Assembly (NCBI RefSeq): GCF_018998565.1
Contig: NZ_JAHNZO010000001.1
Location: 139,774 to 203,773, forward strand
Direction of reading: 5' to 3'
DNA length: 64,000 nucleotides
Origin: Paenibacillus oleatilyticus
Lineage (GTDB): Bacteria > Bacillota > Bacilli > Paenibacillales > NBRC-103111
The position numbers were made by a program, and so were the translations under genes. The notes below the pieces were generated by a model that worked only from the letters and a program-made list of their open reading frames with translations, was not told where the DNA came from and searched no databases. This document shows positions 15,990 through 23,341 of this stretch, piece by piece. Positions within the stretch are counted from its first letter, which is position 1. The number at the start of each line of letters is the position of its first letter.

Positions 15990-18661
15990 AGGTTTTGGCC
16001 GAATAGTTCTCGGTATCCGAATTGCTTCCGAAGCCGACCACAAATTTGTGAGTTGCTCCCACATCGTTCGAAAGCTTGGCCTGCAGGGTAACCCGGTATT
16101 GCTTCTGCGGGTTAATCGGGAAGGCGTCGGCAAACAAATACAGTTTGTTCGCCGTATTTTGATTCGTCCGCCATTTCAAGGAACCCGTTCCGGAAACTTT
16201 GGCGGCCGTATCCTTTTTGACGTTCGTGCCTGCGTTATTAAATACGAGCTTGTTCGTCCAATTCACAAAAGCATCGGAAGACCCCAAAGTCCCGTTCACC
16301 GACTCGAACCCGCCGTTCGCGAGCAAATTGACCGTTCCGGTACCGCCATCAGTCACTGTCGTCACATTCGCCTTGCCCGCATTTATGGACAACGTTTTGT
16401 TCCCCGCTCCGTCCACCGCGACGACGCCGACGTACACGTTCTCTCCGGCATTCCAAGCGAAGGTCGCCGTCTGTACGCCGCGCGCGATGCGGGTGTGACC
16501 GTATACGGTATCCGCAACCGTAGGAGCGGAGCCGGTCTTGGCGACAATCTCGTAATGATCCACATCCGAAGAAGCCGAATCCGTCCATGTAATTGTCACA
16601 TTGCTTTTGCCGTTGCCGTTCACGCCGTCATCCGCCGAAGTCGGCTCGTTGACGGCAAAAGCATCCGGGCCGGTCGTATCCGACTCGGTGACGGTCAGCG
16701 TCATTTGGACCTTCGGCGCGTAGCCCGAAACGACGCCTTCTAAGAGATAGGTGCCGCTGACGCTGGTATCAGCGGCCGCCGGGTTCCATACGACATTGAC
16801 AAGCTTCGTGCTGCCGTCGCTCATTTTCGCCTGAACTTGGGCCGGCAAGCTGTACGCTGCGCCCCGGGCAGCCGCGGCTGCGATCGGATTGATGCTCTGA
16901 ATTTCGATGAAGGCGATAACCAAATTATTTTTTACCGCGCCGTTGACTTTGGAGGCGTCTCCGCCGGTAAATGCCGTGTTCGCAAACGTAAACGTCAGGT
17001 TGTTGATGCTGTCCGCCGCCTGGTGGACGGAAGCTTTGCCGTTCACTTGAAACGTGAGCTGCGGGGCACTTGTGCGGACAGCCGAAACGGCGAACCCCGC
17101 CGGCAGCGATCCGATCTGCAGCTTGCCGGCAGCAACGAATTCTTCTCCCGCCGCGCCCGTGAACGTATCGTTGGTCAGCGTGACGATGAGAGGAGCGCTA
17201 TTGTCGATGCTGCCGTCGTCGGCAGCCGCTTCCTTAAATGCGTTCACGGAATAAGACAATTGAGCTTGCTGCGGCGCGCCTCCGTCGACGAACTCCAGGG
17301 ACGCGTACGTGTCGGCGAATCCTTTTTGACTCATATAAGCGTTATTCGTAATAATTCCGGCAATCCGAATCTCCTTGCCTGCTGCCTGCGCCCGGCTGAA
17401 CACGCCGTCGCGGTCGGCTTTCTTAAACTTGACGATGATCGTGTTCGCCTTGTCCGTGCCCGGCGCATCCGCCAGCAAAATGCCATATCCCGGAAAGCTC
17501 GGGTTCGCATCGGCGTCGACGATGTAGCCTTCGACCGTCGCACTCGAACCGGTAGCCAGCGCCAATGCCGCCGAAACCGTAAGCGCCGCCGGCACATCGC
17601 GGACCGTCAAGGTCAGCGCCGCTTTGCCCGCATAGCCGGAGACGGTTCCTTCGAACAGGAACGTTCCTGCCACCGAAGTGTCCGCTGCGGCCGGATTCCA
17701 GGTTACGTTCACCTGCTGCGTCGTATCGTCGCTCATGTTCGCCGTCACCTGCGCCGGAAGCGTATAGGCCGCATTCTTGTCCACGGCCGCTTGAACCGGC
17801 GCAAGGCTCTCGATCTGCAGCGGCTTCGTCTGCGCCTTCACCAGCAGCTGGAACGTCTTCGTATCCGTGGCATTTCCGCGGCTGATCGTAGCGGTCAGCT
17901 TGACGGAAGCGTCGTTCTCGCCCATCAAGGGACGCTTGACGGCTCCGCCCGCGGTAACAACCGTTTCGTTGTCCGAGGTCCATGCGATGGAAGTCCCGTT
18001 CAATCCGGTTCCCGGCAGCTTGAGCGCCGTCGTCACTTGATTCACGTCCGGATTTCCGTTCAAAATAACCGCATCCGTCAGCGCATTTGTCGCCGCGGCG
18101 ACGGCTTGCGCGTCGGTCATCGCGCCCGCTTCCATCACGAGCACATAAGCGGCGCCAACCACTTGCGAAGATAAAATCTCGAGCACCGTTCCTTCCGGTT
18201 GAGGCGCAATGGCAACGGCGAATTCTCCGGTGACCGCGTCGGCTTGGGCCGTACCCAGCGTCTGCGGACCCGTTCTGACCGTCACCGCGGCACCCGGTTC
18301 GGCCGTACCTGTTACGATGGCGTCCGCAGCCGTTACCGCGTTGACGGCAGGCTTCGCCTGCGGCATTTTGACCGTCAGCGTGAATTCTTTAGCCGCTTGC
18401 GCGTCGCCCCGGCGAATCGTTGCGATCAGCACGACATTCACGTCGTTCGCCAGCCCGGTGCGTTACTTTACCGGTGCCCGGCTTGGCCGGCGTCTTTCAG
18501 CGACCACACAACGGTCGTGCCCTCCGCTCCGTTTGCCGGAAGCGCCAAAGAGGAATCGTATCCGTTATAAGTCAGGGCTAGAGCCTCTTTCGCCCTGCTC
18601 ACGGCTTCCGCATCCGTCATCGCGCCGGACAGCGCCTTTACGGTAACGTTGAACGTCTTGG
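15990..18661 (-). pseudogene. body of S-layer/Ig-domain surface protein gene (disrupted)
   Basis: About 890 codons of an extracellular multidomain protein. From the N-terminal side: an atrophied Ig domain (SGAMTDAEAVSRAKEALALT), broken by frameshifts near 18470; a second one (MTDAQAVAAATNALTDAVIL); a Big_4-type domain (NAAYTLPAQVTANMSDDTTQ); an OB-fold DUF6359-like domain (SSATVEGYIVDADANPSFPG); a domain containing NAFKEAAADDGSIDNSAPLI; another Big_4 repeat; a fibronectin-like part; and a carbohydrate-binding-like domain (NLLANGGFESVNGTLGSSDA). The frame joins the 5' piece at 21023 exactly if the inserted element is removed. The 3' side runs into the inverted pieces at about 15990. Confidence 0.8.
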
Positions 18662-18671
18662 TGTCTTCAAG

Positions 18672-18731
18672 TAATAAAGTTTTAGACTAGATAATAATGT
18701 TATAGACTGGAATAATAAAGTTATAGACTGA
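18672..18731 (+). repeat. left-end tandem transposase-site repeats (3 copies)
   Basis: Three 19-bp copies at 18672-18690, 18692-18710 and 18713-18731, spaced 20 and 21 bases. Differences from the consensus are 1-3 bases each. Probable TnsB-like binding sites of the element end. Confidence 0.8.
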
Positions 18732-18750
18732 CGATATCGCTCAACTAATG

Positions 18751-18784
18751 GGCAGGATTACTTAATCACTACACGAATACCTTA
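18751..18784 (+). repeat. 34-bp repeat, copy 1
   Basis: Starts GGCAGGAT and includes CACGAATA; 27 of 34 positions match a second copy at 20158-20191. Both copies lie 30-120 bases upstream of a cargo gene, suggesting the cargo genes arrived as related units. Confidence 0.6.
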
Positions 18785-18867
18785 GACATGACGAATTTTA
18801 CTATGTTCGCAAAAAAAGACGTTATCTGAAAGATACGCAATGATTATTTTTTGAAGAGGTGATTAAA

Positions 18868-19470
18868 TTGAAGCAAGGGATAATAGTTTTTCTAAATGGA
18901 ACTTCAAGTTCCGGGAAGACTTCCATATCGAAAGAACTATTAAATCAAAATGAAATCTCATTTCGTCATTTATCAATTGATGATTTTTTTCATGGATTGT
19001 TTCATGACTACATTGATTTTATTAACACTAAATGTTCAAAATCAGCCGATGGAGAAGATGTGGAAGTTTCGGTCCAAATCATTATTGATTCATTAGTTAC
19101 TTTATTTTATTCAACAGTTAAATTTATGTCGGAAAAGGGGATCAATGTAGTTGTAGATACAGTAAATGATAATGAAGAGCGGTTTAATACTTGTCTAGGT
19201 TTATTAATCGATCGTCCTGTACTATTTGTTGGAGTAACTTGCTCGAAAGAGGAACTTATTAGAAGAGAAAAACTAAGGGAAGATAAACAGAGTGGATTAG
19301 CAATCGCACAGTATGATATAGTTTATCGCCTTAATGAGTATGACATTGAACTAAATACTGAAACCTTAAGACCAAACGAATGCGCCAATTTGATATTAAA
19401 TTTTATTAGATCAAATCGTGAATACTCTGCTTTTAAGAAGTTAAATAAAAGAAGTGTTGGTGTTTCATAG
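18868..19470 (+). CDS. chloramphenicol phosphotransferase-like P-loop kinase
   Basis: About 200 residues. Walker A is FLNGTSSSGKTSISKELL, followed by the acidic strand LSIDDFF. The C-terminal part, RREKLREDKQSGLAIAQYDI then YDIELNTETLRPNECA, matches the CPT family pattern of an Arg/Asp-rich lid and a YD-x-E-x-(N/D)T strand. CPT phosphorylates the C-3 hydroxyl of chloramphenicol; most homologues have unknown substrates. I prefer the TTG start at 18868 with AGAGGTGA about 6 bases upstream; the in-frame GTG at 18859 lies inside that ribosome site. It is AT-rich, unlike the surroundings, and is the first cargo gene of the inserted element. Confidence 0.75.
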   Translation: MKQGIIVFLNGTSSSGKTSISKELLNQNEISFRHLSIDDFFHGLFHDYIDFINTKCSKSADGEDVEVSVQIIIDSLVTLFYSTVKFMSEKGINVVVDTVNDNEERFNTCLGLLIDRPVLFVGVTCSKEELIRREKLREDKQSGLAIAQYDIVYRLNEYDIELNTETLRPNECANLILNFIRSNREYSAFKKLNKRSVGVS

Positions 19471-19598
19471 AAGCCGTGTCCTTCAGATAACACAATGTTC
19501 ACGCTTCGGAGCATTTGACAGAGTTCATTAACGGGTACGTTAGCTGAACATGAACATTAACAGCCCGCCGCATATCAATAAGAAGGAGTGTCGATAGT

Positions 19599-20084
19599 AT
19601 GTTTCATGTAAAAGATATTTTATCCGGTCAGTTACTAGCAAATGCTAATGACCCTAGTTGGTACCTACCATTCTCAGACGCAGTTGAAAATTTATCAGAG
19701 GAAGTAGCGTTTTGGAAACCTAATGAAGATAGTAATAGTATCGCTGAAATTGTGCAGCATTTACTTTATTGGAATGAGACTTGGCAAACTAGGTACCAAA
19801 AATCTCATGTCAATGCTGTGCCTTCCATAGGAAATAATAATAAAAGTTTTATAGTTTCCAAAGATCAAGATTTCACTGATTTAAAGGAACGATTATTAGA
19901 GGTGCTCTTAAAATGGCAAGGTCTACTTACTGAAGAAAAAGTCGAAAGTGATGTGAATGGTTTCCCAATGGCTGCCAAGTGGTGGGAGATACTCGGAAAT
20001 GTGTCAACTCATAATGCATATCACATTGGTCAAATCTGTTATATTCGGAAGCTACATAAGAGATGGAAAGTAGATGCAAATTAA
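19599..20084 (+). CDS. DinB superfamily protein
   Basis: 161-residue four-helix DinB/YfiT-type protein. The three metal-ligand histidines of the fold are visible: HLLYWNETW near residue 53, and the pair in STHNAYHIGQICY near residues 138-142. DinB proteins include bacillithiol- or mycothiol-dependent transferases and damage-inducible proteins; the substrate here is unknown. GAAGGAGTG precedes the ATG. Second cargo gene of the element, AT-rich. Confidence 0.82.
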   Translation: MFHVKDILSGQLLANANDPSWYLPFSDAVENLSEEVAFWKPNEDSNSIAEIVQHLLYWNETWQTRYQKSHVNAVPSIGNNNKSFIVSKDQDFTDLKERLLEVLLKWQGLLTEEKVESDVNGFPMAAKWWEILGNVSTHNAYHIGQICYIRKLHKRWKVDAN

Positions 20085-20110
20085 GAAAAATTACCTGGAA
20101 TAATTGGCGA

Positions 20111-20141
20111 AGGAGCTTGTAACGCGGCAGCTCCTCTTTTT
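20111..20141 (+). terminator. intrinsic terminator after the DinB gene
   Basis: Stem AGGAGCT / AGCTCCT with an 11-base loop and CTTTTT after it, 27 bases beyond the stop. Confidence 0.75.
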
Positions 20142-20157
20142 GTTCATTCAAGTAACT

Positions 20158-20191
20158 GGCAGGATAGTTTAATCCATTCACGAATAACTTA
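20158..20191 (+). repeat. 34-bp repeat, copy 2
   Basis: Second copy of the GGCAGGAT...CACGAATA repeat (27 of 34 positions shared with 18751-18784), placed between the DinB terminator and the next cargo gene. Confidence 0.6.
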
Positions 20192-20223
20192 TTTAGTTCG
20201 TTACATTATGATCGGGTGATTCT

Positions 20224-20640
20224 ATGAAGTATTCTAAATCCTACTTGGACCAATTTTTTAATTCAATAAATGAATATCATTCAAAAGTTGAATTATTGAT
20301 AATAGCAAATTCACTTATTCGAAATGCTGAAAAAATAAGTTGGGTCATTTCATTAAACCAACTAATGAATTGGCAATCGATGTCTGATAGATCTGGGGTT
20401 TGGACGTACTATGAAGTATTAGAGAAAGAAGAGGCAAGTATCTTAATAAATTTTCTTGAAGAATACGAAGAAAGAAATATCTTAGTGAATTATTGTAAAG
20501 GTATTGGTAATTATATTAATGAAGAACTAATGGACGAAGTTGATAGTTGGATTAGACACAATGAATTTGAGATTTATCGGTGTATTGAGAATGTATTTTT
20601 AAGGCATAGAGACTGGTTTTATAACTGCTCGATTGTATAA
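20224..20640 (+). CDS. hypothetical protein, third cargo gene
   Basis: 138 residues, acidic and helix-rich, starting MKYSKSYLDQFFNSINEYHS and ending VFLRHRDWFYNCSIV. No membrane segment, signal peptide or catalytic motif stands out, and I do not recognise the family. Composition is AT-rich like the other cargo. The ribosome site is weak (GGGTGAT). Small acidic proteins of this kind carried on mobile elements include immunity proteins, but nothing in the sequence proves that. Confidence 0.55.
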   Translation: MKYSKSYLDQFFNSINEYHSKVELLIIANSLIRNAEKISWVISLNQLMNWQSMSDRSGVWTYYEVLEKEEASILINFLEEYEERNILVNYCKGIGNYINEELMDEVDSWIRHNEFEIYRCIENVFLRHRDWFYNCSIV

Positions 20641-20670
20641 CGAATACAACCGTATGTATTCATGATTCGG

Positions 20671-20708
20671 GGTCAATTTCCTGCACTACATACATAGGAA
20701 ATTGAACC
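20671..20708 (+). terminator. possible terminator or hairpin after the third cargo gene
   Basis: Inverted repeat TCAATTTCCT / AGGAAATTGA, extended by GG/CC pairs, with a 13-base loop; only a weak AGTTTT follows. The stretch 20641-20990 otherwise holds the right end of the element and no gene. Confidence 0.4.
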
Positions 20709-20964
20709 AGTTTTCCGCAAACTTTATTCAGAAGTCCTTTGAGGCTACACGTTGTAGACAGGGGTAAAACCGGTTCATTTATATTAAACCAAACAATTAG
20801 AAAATTAAATTTCCATTATTCAATCTAAGCTCCTACGAGAGTAGCATGTAGTTTTTTTTGAGCTATGAAGCACTAAGAAAACTTTATTATTCGAATTTTA
20901 TTAAGTAACATCTTTCAATACTGCATTGAATCTAAAACTTTTTTAATATTTTGAAAAATAAAAT

Positions 20965-20999
20965 GACCGAGATTCCTTGATTAATAAGGAGTCCCGGTC
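20965..20999 (-). terminator. terminator-like hairpin at the right end of the element
   Basis: Stem GACCGAGATTCCTT / AAGGAGTCCCGGTC with a short loop. On the minus strand it is followed by ATTTTATTTTT. It would stop read-through from the truncated S-layer gene just after its new stop codon at 21002, and it overlaps the terminal repeat. Confidence 0.65.
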
Positions 21000-21012
21000 T
21001 ACTACTTTATTA
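20994..21012 (-). repeat. right-end inverted copy of the 19-bp terminal repeat
   Basis: Minus strand TAATAAAGTAGTAGACCGG matches the left-end consensus at 16 of 19 positions and sits at the same distance from the terminal TGT as the first left-end copy. Confidence 0.8.
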
Positions 21013-21022
21013 TCGCTAAACA

Positions 21023-21591
21023 CTTGGTCTGCTGCGCCGCGCCTTTGCAGACCGTCGCGGTCAGCACGACTTGTCCGTCCGGCATGCCTGCGGCCGGGCG
21101 CGTCACCTTGCCTGCAGCAGAGACGAGTGCGGCGTTGCTCGTTGCCCATGTTACTGTGCTTCCGTGAAGTCCTGCCAATGGAAGCGTCAAATCCGCCGTC
21201 ACGGCGCTCGTATCGCCGGCACGTTCGGCCGCAAGGTGCCGTCCTCGTATCCGCTCATAACCCCTGCCGCACGTGCTTTCGCGAACTCGTCATAATGCCA
21301 GTCTCCCGCCTTCACGTCGCTGAAGTCGACGGACGCCTTGTCCTTCAAGCGGAACACGCGGTTGACCAGCGCCACAAACTCTGCGCGGGTGATACTGGCG
21401 TCAGGACGAAACGTGCCGTCCGGATAGCCTTCGCTTAATTCGAGATCCTGCCAATTGGCAATTTTGGTCTTCGCCCAATGGCCGGCAGCATCCGCCGCCG
21501 CCCGTGCCGTCTCCGGACCTGACAGTCCCGCCGATACGGGAAAAGCAAGCGATGCGACCAATACCCACTTTGCTGCTTTCTTGAACAGCAT
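21023..21591 (-). pseudogene. 5' part of the S-layer gene: signal peptide, SLH domains, Ig domain
   Basis: Start ATG at 21591 with AGGAGG 6 bases upstream. Signal peptide AKWVLVASLAFPVSAGLSG and ETARAAA are followed by SLH domain 1 (GHWAKTKIANWQDLELSEGY, then FRPDASITRAEF) and the start of SLH domain 2 (WHYDEFAKARAAGVMSGYED). Near 21230 the frame breaks and joins the remains of an atrophied Ig domain (AGDTSAVTADLTLPLAGLHG), consistent with an internal deletion that removed the end of the second SLH, the third SLH and intervening sequence. The mobile element then interrupts the Ig strand. This was the cell-wall anchor of a surface protein; it cannot give a full-length product now. Confidence 0.85.
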
Positions 21592-21676
21592 AACCATCCT
21601 CCTGCTAACAAATTTGGATACTTTTATGACAAGGAGTAGTCATACTGTCCTAGCTTAGCAAAGTTTTGTTAAGGGA

Positions 21677-23146
21677 TTATATAGAGTTATATGAATATTC
21701 TGTTAATTTCAAGGTCTTGAGACTCATCCGTTCCACGCCTTGCCTGAGCTGCTCCTCGGACAAATGTGGAAAATTGAAACACGCTCCGTATTTTACTCCC
21801 GCTTCCGTCTCGACCCGCGCTTCCGACCAACGGACGCCGCGAGCTTCGCAAGCTGCCCGGTAGTCCAAGTACTCGCTTTCCGTTCCCAGCCACCAGCCGA
21901 AAATATGAAGGCCCGCGTCGCTTTCGACAAACCGGAACCGGTCCGACAATTCGCTCGTGAGCATTTGCATGAACGAGCCAAACTTGCGGCTGTAGATCCG
22001 CTTCATCCGCCGCAGATGCCGCTCGTACTCCCCGGAAGCCATAAAAGCGGCCAGCGCCTTTTGCTCCAGCAGGTTGGCCGGGTGCGGCTCGTACAGCGCC
22101 TGGGCGCGGACGAACGGCTGCACGAGCGAAGGCGGCAGCACCGCGTAGCCGATGCGGACGTCGGGAAGCAGCGTCTTGGTGAAGCTGCCGACGTAGACGA
22201 CGCGCTCCTCGCGGTCGAGCGTCTTGAGCGGCTCCAGGCTTTTGCCGCGGTGGCGGAACTCGCTGTCGTAATCGTCTTCGACGATGACGGCTTCGCACTC
22301 GTACGCCCACCGCAGCAGCGCCTGCCGCCGCTCCAGGCTCAGCACCGCCCCCGTCGGAAACTGCCGCGTCGGCGTCACGAACAGCGCCCGCGCCTCCCAG
22401 TCCGCGGGCACGATCCCCTGTGCATCGACCTCCGCGTCGATGCACCGTCCCCCGGCGGCCCGGATGGCCCGGCGGATGCCCGCGTAGCCCGGCGTCTCGG
22501 CGACAGCCGGCTCGCCCGGTTCGACCAGCAGCTGCGCGAGCAGCGCAAGCGCCTGCATCGAGCCGCCCGTGACGGCGATATGCTCAGCCTCTACGGCGAT
22601 GCCGCGGGCACGGCGCAGATAGCGGGCGATGCCTTCGCGCAGCGGCCCGTAGCCTTGCGGCGGGCACTCCCCGCGGCCCGCGCCGGAGGCGGTCAGCTCG
22701 CGCACCGCAGCGTACAAGCAGCGGTTCCACGCCTCGCGGGGAAAAGCGTCAAGGTCCGGCGCGAAGCAGTCGAAATCGACGGCCAGCCGCGGCACCATGC
22801 GGCCGCGGGGCGAGGCCGATTCGAGCCGCTCTCCCCAAGCCGACAGGCGATACGACGCTTCCGGACGGGCCGCCCCCGCGCCGCCCTGCTCCTCCTTGCG
22901 AAAAGCGACGTAAGTGCCGCTTCCGGTCCGGCACTGCAAATATCCCTCGGAAGCCAGCATCTCGTACACCTGATTGACCGTCCCGCGCGACAGCCCGTAC
23001 AGCCCGGCCAGCTCCCGGGTCGACGGAAGCCGCAGCCCGTAGGCGAGAACCCCTCCGGTTACCCCGTCGTGCAGCGCATGGTAGAGCGCCAAGAGCTTCG
23101 TCGGATAACGCTCAAGATAGGCGTGGTAAGCGATGTGAAAGTGCAT
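21677..23146 (-). CDS. MocR/PdxR-type transcriptional regulator (GntR HTH + aminotransferase fold)
   Basis: 489 residues. The N-terminal GntR winged helix (LRLPSTRELAGLYGLSRGTV, then NQVYEMLASEGYL) is joined to a fold-type I aminotransferase domain with the PLP lysine in VGSFTKTLLPDVRIGYAVLP. MocR proteins sense PLP or an amino-acid adduct. Its promoter (TTGACA, 17 bases, TACACT) lies inside a 45-bp sequence repeated upstream of the GNAT and PNPOx-like genes at 56392, so those genes are its likely targets. I chose the first ATG; the frame is well conserved from there. Confidence 0.92.
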   Translation of the reverse strand: MHFHIAYHAYLERYPTKLLALYHALHDGVTGGVLAYGLRLPSTRELAGLYGLSRGTVNQVYEMLASEGYLQCRTGSGTYVAFRKEEQGGAGAARPEASYRLSAWGERLESASPRGRMVPRLAVDFDCFAPDLDAFPREAWNRCLYAAVRELTASGAGRGECPPQGYGPLREGIARYLRRARGIAVEAEHIAVTGGSMQALALLAQLLVEPGEPAVAETPGYAGIRRAIRAAGGRCIDAEVDAQGIVPADWEARALFVTPTRQFPTGAVLSLERRQALLRWAYECEAVIVEDDYDSEFRHRGKSLEPLKTLDREERVVYVGSFTKTLLPDVRIGYAVLPPSLVQPFVRAQALYEPHPANLLEQKALAAFMASGEYERHLRRMKRIYSRKFGSFMQMLTSELSDRFRFVESDAGLHIFGWWLGTESEYLDYRAACEARGVRWSEARVETEAGVKYGACFNFPHLSEEQLRQGVERMSLKTLKLTEYSYNSI

Positions 23147-23189
23147 TTCTTATATCATCCTTTCGAGCCGAAGGTTTGTTTCCCATAAG

Positions 23190-23234
23190 TGGTCTAATAA
23201 AAAAAGTGTAGATTGATGATTTTCCATTGTCAAT
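23190..23234. promoter_or_regulatory. MocR-gene promoter with candidate MocR operator, copy 1
   Basis: Conserved outer blocks TGGTCTAATAAAAAA and TTTTCCATTGTCAAT frame a variable 15-base core. On the minus strand this contains TTGACA (23228-23233) and TACACT (23205-23210), 17 bases apart, for the MocR gene. The same arrangement with exactly the same total length recurs at 56392-56436. Confidence 0.7.
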
Positions 23235-23238
23235 GTAA

Positions 23239-23275
23239 CAAAAAAAGAAACGGCCGGGCTCCTATGCCCGCCGTC
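23239..23275 (-). terminator. terminator of the cyclase-receptor gene
   Basis: Minus strand stem ACGGCGGGC / GCCCGGCCGT (one bulge) with a 6-base loop, followed by TTTCTTTTTTT. It lies about 65 bases after the stop of the cyclase-like gene and separates it from the MocR unit. Confidence 0.85.
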
Positions 23276-23341
23276 TCCTAGCAGCGTCCCCCCTTGCTAT
23301 GCAGTTGTCCTAATATAGAACCCGAATCCTTCCATCTCCGA

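Larger units (their letters stand above)
18657..21027. mobile_element. mini Tn7-like (TnsB-type end) element with 5-bp target duplication
   Basis: The element is 18662-21022 (2361 bp). It begins TGT and ends ACA and is bordered on both sides by CTTGG (18657-18661 and 21023-21027), a perfect 5-bp target duplication. A 19-bp repeat, consensus TAATAAAGTTATAGACTGG, occurs three times in direct tandem inside the left end (18672, 18692, 18713). It recurs inverted at the right end (20994-21012), with weaker inverted copies near 20928 and 20870. TGT/ACA termini, 5-bp duplication, and closely packed sites at one end with spaced sites at the other are hallmarks of Tn7-like elements. No transposase gene is inside. 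It is low-GC and carries three genes. Confidence 0.85.

Noticed and set aside
15868-18441. Single intact 857-codon gene on the minus strand
   Set aside because: Its last 40 codons are antisense to the recognisable piece B, its first codon is internal to an Ig domain, and upstream coding sequence continues in another frame.
20965-20999. IS200/IS605-type end hairpin
   Set aside because: The hairpin lies inside a TGT/ACA-ended element with a 5-bp target duplication and repeated 19-bp sites; IS200/IS605 elements make no duplication.
21740-23188. Long plus-strand open frame opposite the MocR gene
   Set aside because: High-GC antisense shadow, Arg-rich with no family pattern; the minus-strand MocR protein is complete.
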